Assembly: GCF_008933165.1 (NCBI RefSeq)
Contig: NZ_WBVQ01000002.1
Span: 519,569 to 583,568 of the forward strand
Direction of reading: 5' to 3'
DNA length: 64,000 bases
Source: Phaeocystidibacter marisrubri
GTDB lineage: Bacteria > Bacteroidota > Bacteroidia > Flavobacteriales > Schleiferiaceae
The translations under genes were made by a program, and so were the position numbers. The notes beneath the pieces were generated by a model. The model searched no databases, had not been told where the DNA came from, and saw only the letters and a program-made list of their open reading frames with translations. The stretch's first letter is position 1. Each line of letters starts with the position of its first letter. Shown here piece by piece: positions 24,756 to 33,976 of this stretch.

Positions 24756-25976
24756 GTGGAATCATTTCGCGAAACCGTTGAATGGCTTTACACTCAACTA
24801 CCGGTTTACCAACGCACCGGACCTGGTGCCCATTACAAGATCGACTTAGATAAAACGCACCGCCTGATGGAACTATTGGACCATCCGGAAGGTGCGTTTC
24901 CTTCTATACACGTTGCCGGAACCAATGGTAAAGGCAGTGTATCACACATGTTGGCTTCCATCCTTCAGGAGGCAGGCTACAAAGTAGGCCTCTACACCTC
25001 CCCTCACCTAGTTGATTTTCGTGAGCGCGTGAAGATCAATGGAGAACTCATGCCCGAGGAAGAAGTCATTTCCTTCGTGAATCGCTACAAAACCCATTTC
25101 CAATCCTTGCAATTGAGCTTCTTCGAAATGACCGTAGGATTAGCCTTCGATACGTTTAGAAAGCACAAGGTTGATGTTGCGGTGGTTGAAGTGGGAATGG
25201 GAGGTCGACTAGACAGTACAAATGTGATTATTCCTGAGGTGTCAGTGATCACCAACATCGGATTGGATCACACGGCATTCTTAGGAACTACCATTCCAGA
25301 AATCGCCGCAGAAAAAGGGGGAATCATCAAGCCGAATGTCCCCGTAATTATCGGACAAAAACAAAGTAGCACAACCCCAGTCTTTCGCGAAATTGCGAAG
25401 AAGAACAACAGTCCCATTTTCTTCGCAGAAGATGAAGTCTTTGAGTCCTTGGAATCCGACTTAAAAGGCTATTACCAGAAGCACAATATCCGAACTGCCG
25501 TGTGTGCGATACGGACACAAAAGAAGTTCTCCGTAACCGATGAAAATATTGAACACGGATTATTGAATGTGGTTCGAAATACCCGATTGGCTGGTAGATG
25601 GCAAACGCTTTCTGAAAATCCTTATGTCATCTGCGACACCGGGCACAATGAAGATGGAGTGAAGTACATCTTACAACAACTCAGCGATACTCCTCACAAA
25701 AAGCTGCACATGGTCTGGGGGATGGTGAACGATAAGGACATCCGAAAAGTGCTTTCTATGCTTCCAAAGAGCGCACAGTACTATTTTGCCAAACCCAGCA
25801 TTCCTCGTGGACTTGACGCCAAAGAATTAGCCGACGCCGCAAAAGAAGCACACTTGGTAGGAGCCGCATACCCATCAGTAATGGATGCCATAGAAGCCGC
25901 TAAATCAAACTTTTGTGAAGGCGATTTGATCTTTGTAGGCGGTAGTACGTTCGTGGTGGCCGACGCTCTGTCTTAA
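24756..25976 (+). CDS. folC: bifunctional folylpolyglutamate synthase/dihydrofolate synthase
   Basis: 406 residues. The Mur-ligase-type P-loop GTNGKGS is at 55-61, the LYTSPHLVDFRERVKING motif near 78-95 and the catalytic-region histidine stretch TNIGLDHTAFLG near 166. It adds glutamate to dihydropteroate and to folates. The start is GTG, 5 nt after the tonB stop, so the gene is probably read from the same mRNA. The stop overlaps the convergent gene by 4 nt. Confidence 0.93.
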   Translation: MESFRETVEWLYTQLPVYQRTGPGAHYKIDLDKTHRLMELLDHPEGAFPSIHVAGTNGKGSVSHMLASILQEAGYKVGLYTSPHLVDFRERVKINGELMPEEEVISFVNRYKTHFQSLQLSFFEMTVGLAFDTFRKHKVDVAVVEVGMGGRLDSTNVIIPEVSVITNIGLDHTAFLGTTIPEIAAEKGGIIKPNVPVIIGQKQSSTTPVFREIAKKNNSPIFFAEDEVFESLESDLKGYYQKHNIRTAVCAIRTQKKFSVTDENIEHGLLNVVRNTRLAGRWQTLSENPYVICDTGHNEDGVKYILQQLSDTPHKKLHMVWGMVNDKDIRKVLSMLPKSAQYYFAKPSIPRGLDAKELADAAKEAHLVGAAYPSVMDAIEAAKSNFCEGDLIFVGGSTFVVADALS

Positions 25977-27223
25977 GGGAGATAACCCAGCTTCTTCAAA
26001 CTGACTTCTAAATGAACCCGATCTGGATAGGGGTGTAAATCCGTGAAACACTGTTCATATTCTTCGGTTAGAAGGGTTTCTTTACAATGGTTCAAAGCCG
26101 CCTTGTTCTCGCGTAGCGGAAAAACGATCTGTCTGGAAGCATTCCAACTTATCACTACAAAAAGCGCAACCACGCCTGTGGCGTAAACACTATAATACTT
26201 CCACCTAGCGGAACTCCAATAGAGCGCAAACAACACCAAGGGAGACATCGCCAAATAACGAGCAGCATGTGCATTCCCTGCACCAGAAGACCATCGAGTA
26301 TAGGTATTCAAAGTCCAGTAAACCATAATCAGTGCAACTAGAATCCAACGGGGATGTATCATCTTCTTTGCCGAATCAACGGTTGGTAATATCCAGATGG
26401 TCAAACTCAAGATAAGGACCACAATCCCAACCCAAAGCTGAAACTCGTGTGCTTGCAAGAAGACGAAATTGGTAGTCAATTCGAGTCCATACATTAACAT
26501 ACCCAGTGCCGAAGTTGAACCTTCCAATGTGGCTGCGCTTTGATCTAAATCTGCTGTAGTAAGCAAGTACATGCCCAAAGCGAAGATGAAAATCAAGTAC
26601 GCCAAATACTCTGCTCTGTTTAGGGAATCTTGAAAAACACGAATGAAGGAGAAGCCCGCAAAGGCCAATACCACCAAATTAGAGTTGAAGGTAAAAGCAG
26701 CGCAAAACAAAATCACTAAAGTGAGCACTTGCCTCAACATCCTTCTCTTCAAGTAATGCAGGGCGATAATAGCTGTCGCAAAAAACACAGTGAATCCGTG
26801 AATGTATGGCACTCGGATCGTGGCCATTAGCAATCCGGGATAGAGGAACACAATGGGAATGATTACATCAGCATACGTCCAATACCCCCTACTCTTTCTG
26901 GAAATGAAAAGTGCAAGCAAGGATGAAAATAACCACAACGCCCCTTGTGTATAGGCGTGTGCTGAAGCACTTGTAATCCCCAAGTTGAAATAGGTTGAAT
27001 ACAGCAGATAAGCTACCCCCATTCGATGAGGTCCATGCTGGTGAGAAAATCCATTCCAGAGGCCATGTTCATTTAGGGCCACATCTACAATGTGCCATGA
27101 ATCACCTGCATACAAATCAACGGAATAATACTGTAGCTGATATCCAAAGTAAAGGCTACTCAGCAAAGTGACAATCAGCAGTACTACTCGAGCATAAGGG
27201 GCTTGCTTCTTTGGATTCTCCAA
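25973..27223 (-). CDS. hypothetical polytopic membrane protein (GT-C-like)
   Basis: 416 residues with about ten hydrophobic helices. The first periplasmic loop contains DSWHIVDVALNEHGLWNGFS and then HQHGPHRMGV, which recall the acidic/histidine motifs of integral-membrane glycosyltransferases, but I cannot assign a family. It lies 7 nt upstream of the secreted protein gene at 27231 on the minus strand. Confidence 0.6.
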   Translation of the reverse strand: MENPKKQAPYARVVLLIVTLLSSLYFGYQLQYYSVDLYAGDSWHIVDVALNEHGLWNGFSHQHGPHRMGVAYLLYSTYFNLGITSASAHAYTQGALWLFSSLLALFISRKSRGYWTYADVIIPIVFLYPGLLMATIRVPYIHGFTVFFATAIIALHYLKRRMLRQVLTLVILFCAAFTFNSNLVVLAFAGFSFIRVFQDSLNRAEYLAYLIFIFALGMYLLTTADLDQSAATLEGSTSALGMLMYGLELTTNFVFLQAHEFQLWVGIVVLILSLTIWILPTVDSAKKMIHPRWILVALIMVYWTLNTYTRWSSGAGNAHAARYLAMSPLVLFALYWSSARWKYYSVYATGVVALFVVISWNASRQIVFPLRENKAALNHCKETLLTEEYEQCFTDLHPYPDRVHLEVSLKKLGYLP

Positions 27224-27230
27224 GGGTTCT

Positions 27231-27908
27231 CTAGAGTTTATGGGATCGAGTATAGCTATACTTTACGGTCTCTCCATTACTTTCAACATACAGCTCTAAG
27301 GTATCTCCTTCCACTTTAAAAGTACTGAACTCTCTAGGCATATTGTCTCCGTATTCCACCCATTCTACCCTTTGTCGGTGTGGATGAATACGATAGGTCC
27401 CCATATGTACTTCATCGCCATCCGTAATCTTGTAAACGTTGTCCCAACGCATAAACAGAGTGTATCGATCTCCATCATAGGCCTCCCCATTAACGGAAGA
27501 AAGCTCCCACAGACCAAGTAGCTTATCTCCTTCTGTAGGCGGAACCGATTCCACTTTCACAAGGTGAACAACTACGGTCATTCCCTCCTCTTCGCGTTCC
27601 CATGTCATGTTTCCATCTTCAGTGAACATCACTTGAAAGGCACCAAATTCATCGTCTACGCCATTGGTAGTTTCAATGGTGAGTTGTCCCTCCGTAAACT
27701 GATACGTGCCTTCGGAGTGCTTCTTCCATCCATTTCCACCTTCATGCGTTCCATCTGCGTGAAAGGTCGACCAACGCGCATCGGGCGTCATGGTGTTTTC
27801 CCCCACCTGAACTCGTACTACTAGCCATGTCCCTATCAACTCTTGCTGCGACCAAAGGGTAGTCGACAACATCAAACTTATGATTAAGACGAACTTGTGT
27901 ATTCTCAT
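27231..27908 (-). CDS. secreted protein with two lipocalin-like domains
   Basis: 225 residues. A signal peptide (about 1-20) is followed by two related lipocalin-like units, each starting with a LxGxW motif (LIGTWLVVRV near 24 and LLGLWELSSV near 130). An internal duplication is likely. It may bind a hydrophobic ligand or be structural; the function is unknown. It lies 5 nt downstream of the DHFR-like gene. Confidence 0.6.
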   Translation of the reverse strand: MRIHKFVLIISLMLSTTLWSQQELIGTWLVVRVQVGENTMTPDARWSTFHADGTHEGGNGWKKHSEGTYQFTEGQLTIETTNGVDDEFGAFQVMFTEDGNMTWEREEEGMTVVVHLVKVESVPPTEGDKLLGLWELSSVNGEAYDGDRYTLFMRWDNVYKITDGDEVHMGTYRIHPHRQRVEWVEYGDNMPREFSTFKVEGDTLELYVESNGETVKYSYTRSHKL

Positions 27909-27913
27909 TTCTA

Positions 27914-28447
27914 TCAGTTTAAGGAATAGATCATCTCTACTACCCCCGACGAATGGACAACTACCTTCGGTTTGCCCAACATGACATTCTCTTTCATCTC
28001 TGCCGTCAAGTCAATACCCGATTGAAGAAAGATAGGCATCACAAATAAGCGAACCTCATCAACCAATCCAGCTTCAAGCATTCGAGCATTTGTTGAACCG
28101 CCTCCTTCGAGCCAGATGTCTTTGTCGGAAGTCATGCTCTTCAACTCCTCAATCTTAGTTTCAAGATCAGATTTCACAAAAATCACATGACCGTTATCCT
28201 CCGGTGTCTCCTTTCTAGTCACCACATAATTATCAAGCCCGATGTACGGAAATTCTATATCCCATGAGATCAACTGTGCGTAGGTGCTGTAACCCATGAT
28301 GGTCGTATCTACCGTCTTCAAAAAATCAGCGTAGCCGTAATCCAACTGGTCTGGATTGGGTATTTGTTCCAGCCATTCAACGCCGCCATTGGCATCGGCA
28401 ATTTTGCCATTAGCACTAGCAGCTATGTAGAGGATTAACTTCCGCAT
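27914..28447 (-). CDS. dihydrofolate reductase family protein (RibD_C type)
   Basis: About 177 residues. The start MRKLILYIAASANGKIAD is typical of the RibD C-terminal/DHFR-like family, as are the internal WLEGGGSTNARMLEAGLVDE near 115 and the end motif VVEMIYSL. I preferred this ATG to one 15 nt upstream because the family begins with MRKxILY. It is a NADPH-type reductase fold; the substrate is unknown and it is unlikely to be the main FolA. Confidence 0.8.
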   Translation of the reverse strand: MRKLILYIAASANGKIADANGGVEWLEQIPNPDQLDYGYADFLKTVDTTIMGYSTYAQLISWDIEFPYIGLDNYVVTRKETPEDNGHVIFVKSDLETKIEELKSMTSDKDIWLEGGGSTNARMLEAGLVDEVRLFVMPIFLQSGIDLTAEMKENVMLGKPKVVVHSSGVVEMIYSLN

Positions 28448-28551
28448 GCATGAAAATTTCAAAAAAGGTACGAAGTGATGGGAGATGTTCGTTCAGTGAC
28501 TAGAATAATCGCACATTTTACTGCGGCATTCAAATTGCTATCTTCGGTATT

Positions 28552-29139
28552 ATGAAACACATACTCTCCCTAATTCTCATCGGCTTTAGTGCAACCTTAA
28601 TGGGTCAGCATGAAGAACTTGCTCAAAAATGTTCTGCATTCGTAGCCGATCACGACAGTCTATACGAAAAGAAATATCTGAACATCTCCAATCCTCCCAT
28701 TGGCGATATTGACGACACGGATTACGAATTTGCCGAGCGCTTCATGCTGGAAAGTCGTGATCGAGTAAAATCGAATATCGACAATAACATTTATGCGAAA
28801 TACTACGTAAATGTATATGGCTACGCCGATGAATACGACCGTGACTGGGCTTTAAAGCACTGGTTTTCAAACTTCATAGAAGGGGAAAGCATTCGCCCAG
28901 GAAGGGATAAAAGGAGCTATGATTACGCTCACCCTACCATCATCATCATCAACAATAAAGACGTTGCTATCCTGCACTACGAATGTCAGTTGTACGACCG
29001 CGACTCCTTTCAGAATTGGCGTGAAAAAATGCTCAGTTACTTCGGTGATGTAAACAGTATTGTTATCGAAGTTCAGTGTGATGGCCCACTCAAATGGACC
29101 AAAAACCCACCAGATCCGAGAGACAGAAGATGGAGATAA
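28552..29139 (+). CDS. hypothetical secreted protein
   Basis: 195 residues with an N-terminal signal peptide (MKHILSLILIGFSATLMGQ). The mature part is highly charged, with many Asp, Tyr and Arg. I do not recognise a family. A TAtcTTCGG element close to TAnnTTTG lies 10-20 nt before the ATG. It stops directly against the convergent TolC gene. Confidence 0.55.
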   Translation: MKHILSLILIGFSATLMGQHEELAQKCSAFVADHDSLYEKKYLNISNPPIGDIDDTDYEFAERFMLESRDRVKSNIDNNIYAKYYVNVYGYADEYDRDWALKHWFSNFIEGESIRPGRDKRSYDYAHPTIIIINNKDVAILHYECQLYDRDSFQNWREKMLSYFGDVNSIVIEVQCDGPLKWTKNPPDPRDRRWR

Positions 29140-30519
29140 TTACTCCTCCCAATAAGCGGCCACGAGCCGCTTTTGTTTTTCTAGCGTGAGGCGATAATCC
29201 TTTCGAATCACCAACCACTTCACGGCGGCTTGAACCATGGAGTTCTCTCTCGAGTTTACCAAGAACACCGAACTCTCACCAATGCGGAACCTTCTTCGCT
29301 CTGCATCTAAGAGGGTGTTGGACATGTTGTAGACTTCCTCTGCTTGCAACCATTGCTGGGCGAGGTTGTAGGATTGTGTCTGAAGACCTATCAACTCAGC
29401 TTCTGCTTCTTGAATAGCATTAAGTCGCTTTAATTCTGCTTCGTGATATTTAGCTTCTGCTGCATCGGCATTTCCCCTAGCTTTTCTCAAGAAGAGGGGA
29501 ATATTCACTTGTACCCCCCATTGATAATTATCGGGAAGGTTCCATGTAGCGTCTCCTGCCCCTCCTCGAAGGAAGTTGTACTGCACACTCACGTCTGGCC
29601 AAAGTTGAGCGCGTTTCCACCTGCGTTGATTCAAGGCACGATCCACTTCTACTGTCAATGCGGCTACTTGTGGTTGATCCGCAAGCATGGCGTAGAGTTT
29701 AGTACTATCGTTCGGGATAATGAAGTCAAGGGCCGAAAGATCGGGATGAATCGAATCTGGCACTTCCAAAGGCACGCCTCCATCGGTCCACAGCATTGCA
29801 CTTAAAGACGCTCTCGCTTTAGCGGCCTTTGCTGCGGCCTCCTGCGTGTTTAGCTTTCGATTGTACCACTGAATTCTACTTTCAACAGTATCCATTGCTG
29901 GACGATCTCCTGTTTCATAGGCGCGTTTCAACCATTCAAAGCGCTCTTTGGCCAGTTGCTCTACCTCCTTGTAAATCGAATATTCGGCCTCCTTCAAAGC
30001 CCATTCAAAGTAGCGAACATGGGTTTCGTACATCACATCGCTATACGCCAATCGTTGCTCTGCTTCTGTACGATCTACCACCAGTTGGGCATCGCGAAGC
30101 ATAGCTCGCCTTTCATCCCAAATTAAATCGCCACCTACGGGAACACTCACCCCCACTTTCCACAACCCCTCGTTGGGCATGGTTTCTTGTGGATTGAGAT
30201 AAACTCCTTCAGCAAATGCACGGTAGGCATAAACGTCCACTCCTAACCAAGTGGGGAGCTTCAAGCCAGCCTGACCATATTGAAAATACTCTGTTCCTTC
30301 AAACTGCTTTTCTGAATAATTTCCAGATAGATAAGGATCGAAAGAACCACGAGTAGCCATCACATTGGCGTTTGCACCTTCCATTCTATATTCCAAGCTG
30401 CGAACTACCGGATGGTGACGTTCTACCCACGTCAATACCGTATCCAGACTTAAGCTCACTTTTTGTGCCGAAAGCCCGAGACTAAAGAATAGCGCGATGA
30501 TTCCTAGACCCCACCTCAT
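29140..30519 (-). CDS. TolC-family outer membrane efflux/secretion channel
   Basis: 459 residues. A signal peptide precedes the two OEP repeats of the TolC family, with long amphipathic helices (for example around LQTQSYNLAQQWLQAEEVYN near 385) and short outer-membrane strands. It should form the outer-membrane channel of the tripartite system encoded with the HlyD and ABC genes. Its ATG overlaps the HlyD stop by 4 nt. Confidence 0.85.
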   Translation of the reverse strand: MRWGLGIIALFFSLGLSAQKVSLSLDTVLTWVERHHPVVRSLEYRMEGANANVMATRGSFDPYLSGNYSEKQFEGTEYFQYGQAGLKLPTWLGVDVYAYRAFAEGVYLNPQETMPNEGLWKVGVSVPVGGDLIWDERRAMLRDAQLVVDRTEAEQRLAYSDVMYETHVRYFEWALKEAEYSIYKEVEQLAKERFEWLKRAYETGDRPAMDTVESRIQWYNRKLNTQEAAAKAAKARASLSAMLWTDGGVPLEVPDSIHPDLSALDFIIPNDSTKLYAMLADQPQVAALTVEVDRALNQRRWKRAQLWPDVSVQYNFLRGGAGDATWNLPDNYQWGVQVNIPLFLRKARGNADAAEAKYHEAELKRLNAIQEAEAELIGLQTQSYNLAQQWLQAEEVYNMSNTLLDAERRRFRIGESSVFLVNSRENSMVQAAVKWLVIRKDYRLTLEKQKRLVAAYWEE

Positions 30520-31853
30520 TTGGAAGAAGAGTTAGAAGATGTAGACTTGGTACTTGAACTTGAGTTCGAGGTTGGATTCTGCGGCGCATCATACGACTCA
30601 GCTGGGAAGCCATTGATCTGTCGCCAGATCTCATACCACACTGGAACCTCATCCAACAAAATGTATGCACGAGCCCCCGTTCCGAAAGGCAATCTATCCG
30701 GCCAATCCTCCGATGGACGAAGTAATATCCTAAATGTACCGCCCGCTTCTGGAGTCTGACTCACCACCGCCACATGAGCAGAATATGTACCGAAGTTCAA
30801 ATCGGGCTTTCCACTAATTGCCAATGCTGGAAAACCTTCAAATTCGATTTGAGCCAAGTGACCTTCTTCCAACAGCGGCATGTCCATAGCGCGCACATGA
30901 ATCTCCACGGCTCTATCATCAGAGGTGGGAAAGAGTTCGGCGATTGGTGTTCCCGCCGAAATGTTCTCACCGATACCTCGAATGTATATTCGACTGACGA
31001 CTCCTTCTTGAGGAGCACGTACGGTGTGGTACGACTGACGAACTTCCACGGTGTTTCTTCGGTTCTGTAACTTGGCAATTTCAGCCAATGCAGCCTCGCG
31101 ATGAGAAATAGCCGTGTACTGTTCACTTCTGGCCTTCGCAATGTATTCCGCATAATCTGCCTCCAAGCGCTGACGAGCAGCTTTGCTTTGTCGCCACTGG
31201 TTCTCTGCACTTGTCAGTTTAGCCTGCGCCTCTTGTAGTGATTGAAGTCGTTGTTCAAGCTCATATTTGCTCTTAATTCCCTCTCGGTAAAGCGTATCGG
31301 CTCGTTTGTATTGATTCCCCGCCAACTCGTAATTCACGCGTGCAGCGGCAAAATCTGCGCTATCAGATTGAATCTTTAGGTCCAATTCACCTCGCTTAAT
31401 TCGCAAGCTCAACTGCAAGGCCTCTACTTGATCTGCTTGAGCATTTGCCTTGTTCAAGTAAGCTTCAGCCGCGGCAACTTTCGCATTGAGTTCTTGATCG
31501 ATACGTTCCAGCAAATTGGGATCGAGATAAGAAGCGTCTACTTCGCTTAGGTAAGCAAGGGTATCGCCCTCTTGAACAGTGTCCCCTTCGCGAACAAACC
31601 AACGTGTAATTTTTCCAGGAATAGGAGATTGGACATCTTGAGGACGAACCGCTGGATCGTAATTCGTGATCTTCCCATAGCCAGAAATGTTTTGCGTCCA
31701 TGGTACAAACAACAGCAAAATCACAACAAACGTCAGCACTGCAGACCATCGCACAAATCGCTTGATCGTCTTACTAATCGAAGTCTGATCGAATGTCTTT
31801 ACCACTTCTGGATCAACCTTATCTCTTATGGGATTTCTTGAAATGTTCAGCAT
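30516..31853 (-). CDS. HlyD-family periplasmic adaptor (membrane fusion protein)
   Basis: 445 residues. A cytoplasmic N-terminus leads to one TM helix (about 34-55). A biotinyl-lipoyl half-domain with GKITRWFVREGDTVQEGDTL (about 94-113), a long alpha-helical hairpin (about 130-270), a second lipoyl half and a beta-barrel domain (VRAPQEGVVSRIYI near 285) follow. The C-terminus ends in an unusual Ser/Asn/Thr-rich tail of about 20 residues. It bridges the ABC protein and the TolC channel and lies 1 nt downstream of the ABC gene. Confidence 0.88.
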   Translation of the reverse strand: MLNISRNPIRDKVDPEVVKTFDQTSISKTIKRFVRWSAVLTFVVILLLFVPWTQNISGYGKITNYDPAVRPQDVQSPIPGKITRWFVREGDTVQEGDTLAYLSEVDASYLDPNLLERIDQELNAKVAAAEAYLNKANAQADQVEALQLSLRIKRGELDLKIQSDSADFAAARVNYELAGNQYKRADTLYREGIKSKYELEQRLQSLQEAQAKLTSAENQWRQSKAARQRLEADYAEYIAKARSEQYTAISHREAALAEIAKLQNRRNTVEVRQSYHTVRAPQEGVVSRIYIRGIGENISAGTPIAELFPTSDDRAVEIHVRAMDMPLLEEGHLAQIEFEGFPALAISGKPDLNFGTYSAHVAVVSQTPEAGGTFRILLRPSEDWPDRLPFGTGARAYILLDEVPVWYEIWRQINGFPAESYDAPQNPTSNSSSSTKSTSSNSSSK

Positions 31854-31854
31854 A

Positions 31855-33522
31855 TCAGAAAAGGAGATCAGATTGAACTTCGCTTGGCAACTGTGAAGCT
31901 GGGCCGCTGTAGATGATTTTTCGGTCTTTTAGCACCACCACTTTAGAACAGCGCATTACAACGTCTTCTCTATTGGAGGCAATCAAGGTCGTCCCCTTCT
32001 GTTCAAAGATGGAATCCAACATTTGATTGCGAAGCGTCTTTTCGCAGTGTTCTAACTTATCGTGAATCAATAGAATTTTTGGATTTCTAAGCAGTGCACG
32101 AAGGAGAATCAATCGTTGTCCCGTAAAATGAGAAATGTGAACCGACTCGTATGAAATGCGTTCATCGAATCCTTTTGGAAGACTCTTGAACCAATCGTAT
32201 AATCCCACTTTCTTCAACCCATCAATAACGATATGATCCGAAGCGGTAGAATTTCCTACAATCAGATTCTCTCGCAGCGTTCCTTCAAAAATGGCCTCCT
32301 GACTCAAATTATCCCCCAATCCACATCGATAAGAGAACAGGTCAAGGTTGTCCAATTGAATACCATCAATATAAATATCACCCATCGTATCTGGATGAAG
32401 GGCAGCAACCGATCGCAATGCACTGGTTCTGCCACTTCCGGCATACCCCATCACCGCCAATTTCTCTCCCGCTTCTAGTCGAATGTTGGTCTCATCAAGA
32501 GTCACATCAAGCGGCCAGGCCTCTACATTGAAGTCCAATGTACGGCCTTCATCGCCCTCCAGTGGACGTTCGAGAACACCGGCTAATTTCTCTAAGGCCG
32601 TTACCGTATCGAAAAGAGGTTCTGCCAATTTGATCAACTTGTCTGCGTTGTTCGTGATCAAGATGAAAACAATTTCAACCGCCACAAATTGACCGATGCT
32701 CATCTGCTGTTGGAACACGAGGATTCCACCAAAAATAAGGAGCATAGCCGTTAGAATGAATCGGAATCCAACGAGTTGAGCATACTGAAGCACTAACACT
32801 TTAAAGTGTGATTTTCGAGCTCCCAACCACAATTCCGTGAGTGATTTCGTCTTCAAATTAGGCCACTTGCTATTGCCCGCCAACTTAAAGGTGTTCATGG
32901 AATTGGCCATTTGCTCTAACCAATATGCCACCTTGTATTTGTAGGTACTCTCATCCAAGCTAGTTCTCAAACCGCGCTTCCATGTTGACCGGAAGATCAA
33001 GATGACCAAAAGGACAACCACTGCACCCGCCACCACAAACAAGGAGTGATAAACAGAAAGCAATAGAAGCCCAAAGAAAATCTGTAGTGCACTCGTGGAG
33101 GCGTCAAGAAGAACCTTGGGAACTGCCTTCTGCACCGTAAGGGTGTCAAAGAAGCGGTTGACCAATTCTGGAGGGTTATCGCCCACTAGTGACTTCGGAT
33201 GAAGTCGGGGTATACGATAACTAAATGCGATGGTAGATCGAACAAAGATTCGCTGTTGAAGGCTCTCCGTAATTTGCATTTGCAGGATCTGAAGTACGCC
33301 AGCAAACAAGATGGCAGCGAGAACAACCCCCACTAAAAACCACCAAGAAGCGCTGGGCCTTCCTCCCATCACCAAGTTGATAATGGCCTGAAACCCCAAA
33401 GGCAAGGCTAAGCCAATGGCACCGTTCAAAACGGCAAAAAACAGTACGTAGAAAACTTCCTTCTTATCCTGTACAAGGAGTCGATACAAGCGCTCTAAGG
33501 GTGAAATTTTGGGCATGCTCAT
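31855..33522 (-). CDS. ABC transporter permease-ATPase with degenerate ATPase motifs
   Basis: 555 residues. An N-terminal six-helix type-1 exporter domain (about 1-310, with no peptidase domain) is followed by a nucleotide-binding domain (about 330-545). The canonical ATPase motifs are altered. Walker A reads GYAGSGRTS (Lys to Arg, near 360), the signature is HFTGQ instead of LSGGQ (near 467), Walker B reads LLIHDKLE with the Asp-Glu pair changed to His-Asp (near 487), and the H-loop histidine is Asn (IASNRED, near 515). The Q-loop glutamine remains. Together with HlyD and TolC it looks like a type-1-secretion-like exporter, but ATP hydrolysis is doubtful. A partner ATPase outside the operon is possible (inference). 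Confidence 0.85.
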   Translation of the reverse strand: MSMPKISPLERLYRLLVQDKKEVFYVLFFAVLNGAIGLALPLGFQAIINLVMGGRPSASWWFLVGVVLAAILFAGVLQILQMQITESLQQRIFVRSTIAFSYRIPRLHPKSLVGDNPPELVNRFFDTLTVQKAVPKVLLDASTSALQIFFGLLLLSVYHSLFVVAGAVVVLLVILIFRSTWKRGLRTSLDESTYKYKVAYWLEQMANSMNTFKLAGNSKWPNLKTKSLTELWLGARKSHFKVLVLQYAQLVGFRFILTAMLLIFGGILVFQQQMSIGQFVAVEIVFILITNNADKLIKLAEPLFDTVTALEKLAGVLERPLEGDEGRTLDFNVEAWPLDVTLDETNIRLEAGEKLAVMGYAGSGRTSALRSVAALHPDTMGDIYIDGIQLDNLDLFSYRCGLGDNLSQEAIFEGTLRENLIVGNSTASDHIVIDGLKKVGLYDWFKSLPKGFDERISYESVHISHFTGQRLILLRALLRNPKILLIHDKLEHCEKTLRNQMLDSIFEQKGTTLIASNREDVVMRCSKVVVLKDRKIIYSGPASQLPSEVQSDLLF

Positions 33523-33545
33523 CCAAGAGTGTTGTTATTTTACAA

Positions 33546-33554
33546 GCAAAGGTA
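33546..33554 (-). promoter_or_regulatory. Bacteroidota -7 promoter element (TACCTTTGC)
   Basis: On the minus strand TACCTTTGC is a perfect TAnnTTTGC. It lies 24 nt upstream of the ABC transporter ATG, which identifies the start of the ABC-HlyD-TolC operon. Confidence 0.65.
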
Positions 33555-33694
33555 ACATCTCAAAAGCCTGACGGTTTAATGCTTACAGAGATTTTAAGAG
33601 AAATTTCACAAGTAATCTCACATTGTATAGAAGGTATGTCGAGAATGTTAAGGGGTTGATATGCGCTAGCCAGGCTCAATCCCCCTTAAAAACA

Positions 33695-33976
33695 TCATTG
33701 ATCTAACGTTTCAAGAAGTCGGCGTGAAGCCACAGCATCTTTGGCTTCCAACTGCTTTGACCAGCGCTCCAACAAAGGGCGCTCCAGCTTACCTTCACGG
33801 TATTCATCAGGATTCATGATGGGAATACCTTGAACGATCGGATAAAGTCGGTTGCACGATTCACAGGTAAAAAACCCTTCGAGAACTTCTCGATCTAGGG
33901 ATTGAGTGACAACGGTGAGTTTCAAATCACTCTTATCAAAAGGGCAACAAAGGATTTCTATCGTTTCAGTTTTCAT
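33695..33976 (-). CDS. Trm112-like zinc-ribbon protein
   Basis: 93 residues. Two cysteine pairs are visible: CC in ILCCPFDKSDL near 9-10 and CESC near 38-41. They are followed by RLYPIVQGIPIMNP near 43-56, the signature of the Trm112/UPF0434 family. Trm112 proteins in eukaryotes and archaea activate class I methyltransferases. Here a methyltransferase is encoded three genes upstream in the same operon, so a partnership is possible (inference). It overlaps the ThiE-like gene by 11 nt. Confidence 0.75.
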   Translation of the reverse strand: MKTETIEILCCPFDKSDLKLTVVTQSLDREVLEGFFTCESCNRLYPIVQGIPIMNPDEYREGKLERPLLERWSKQLEAKDAVASRRLLETLDQ

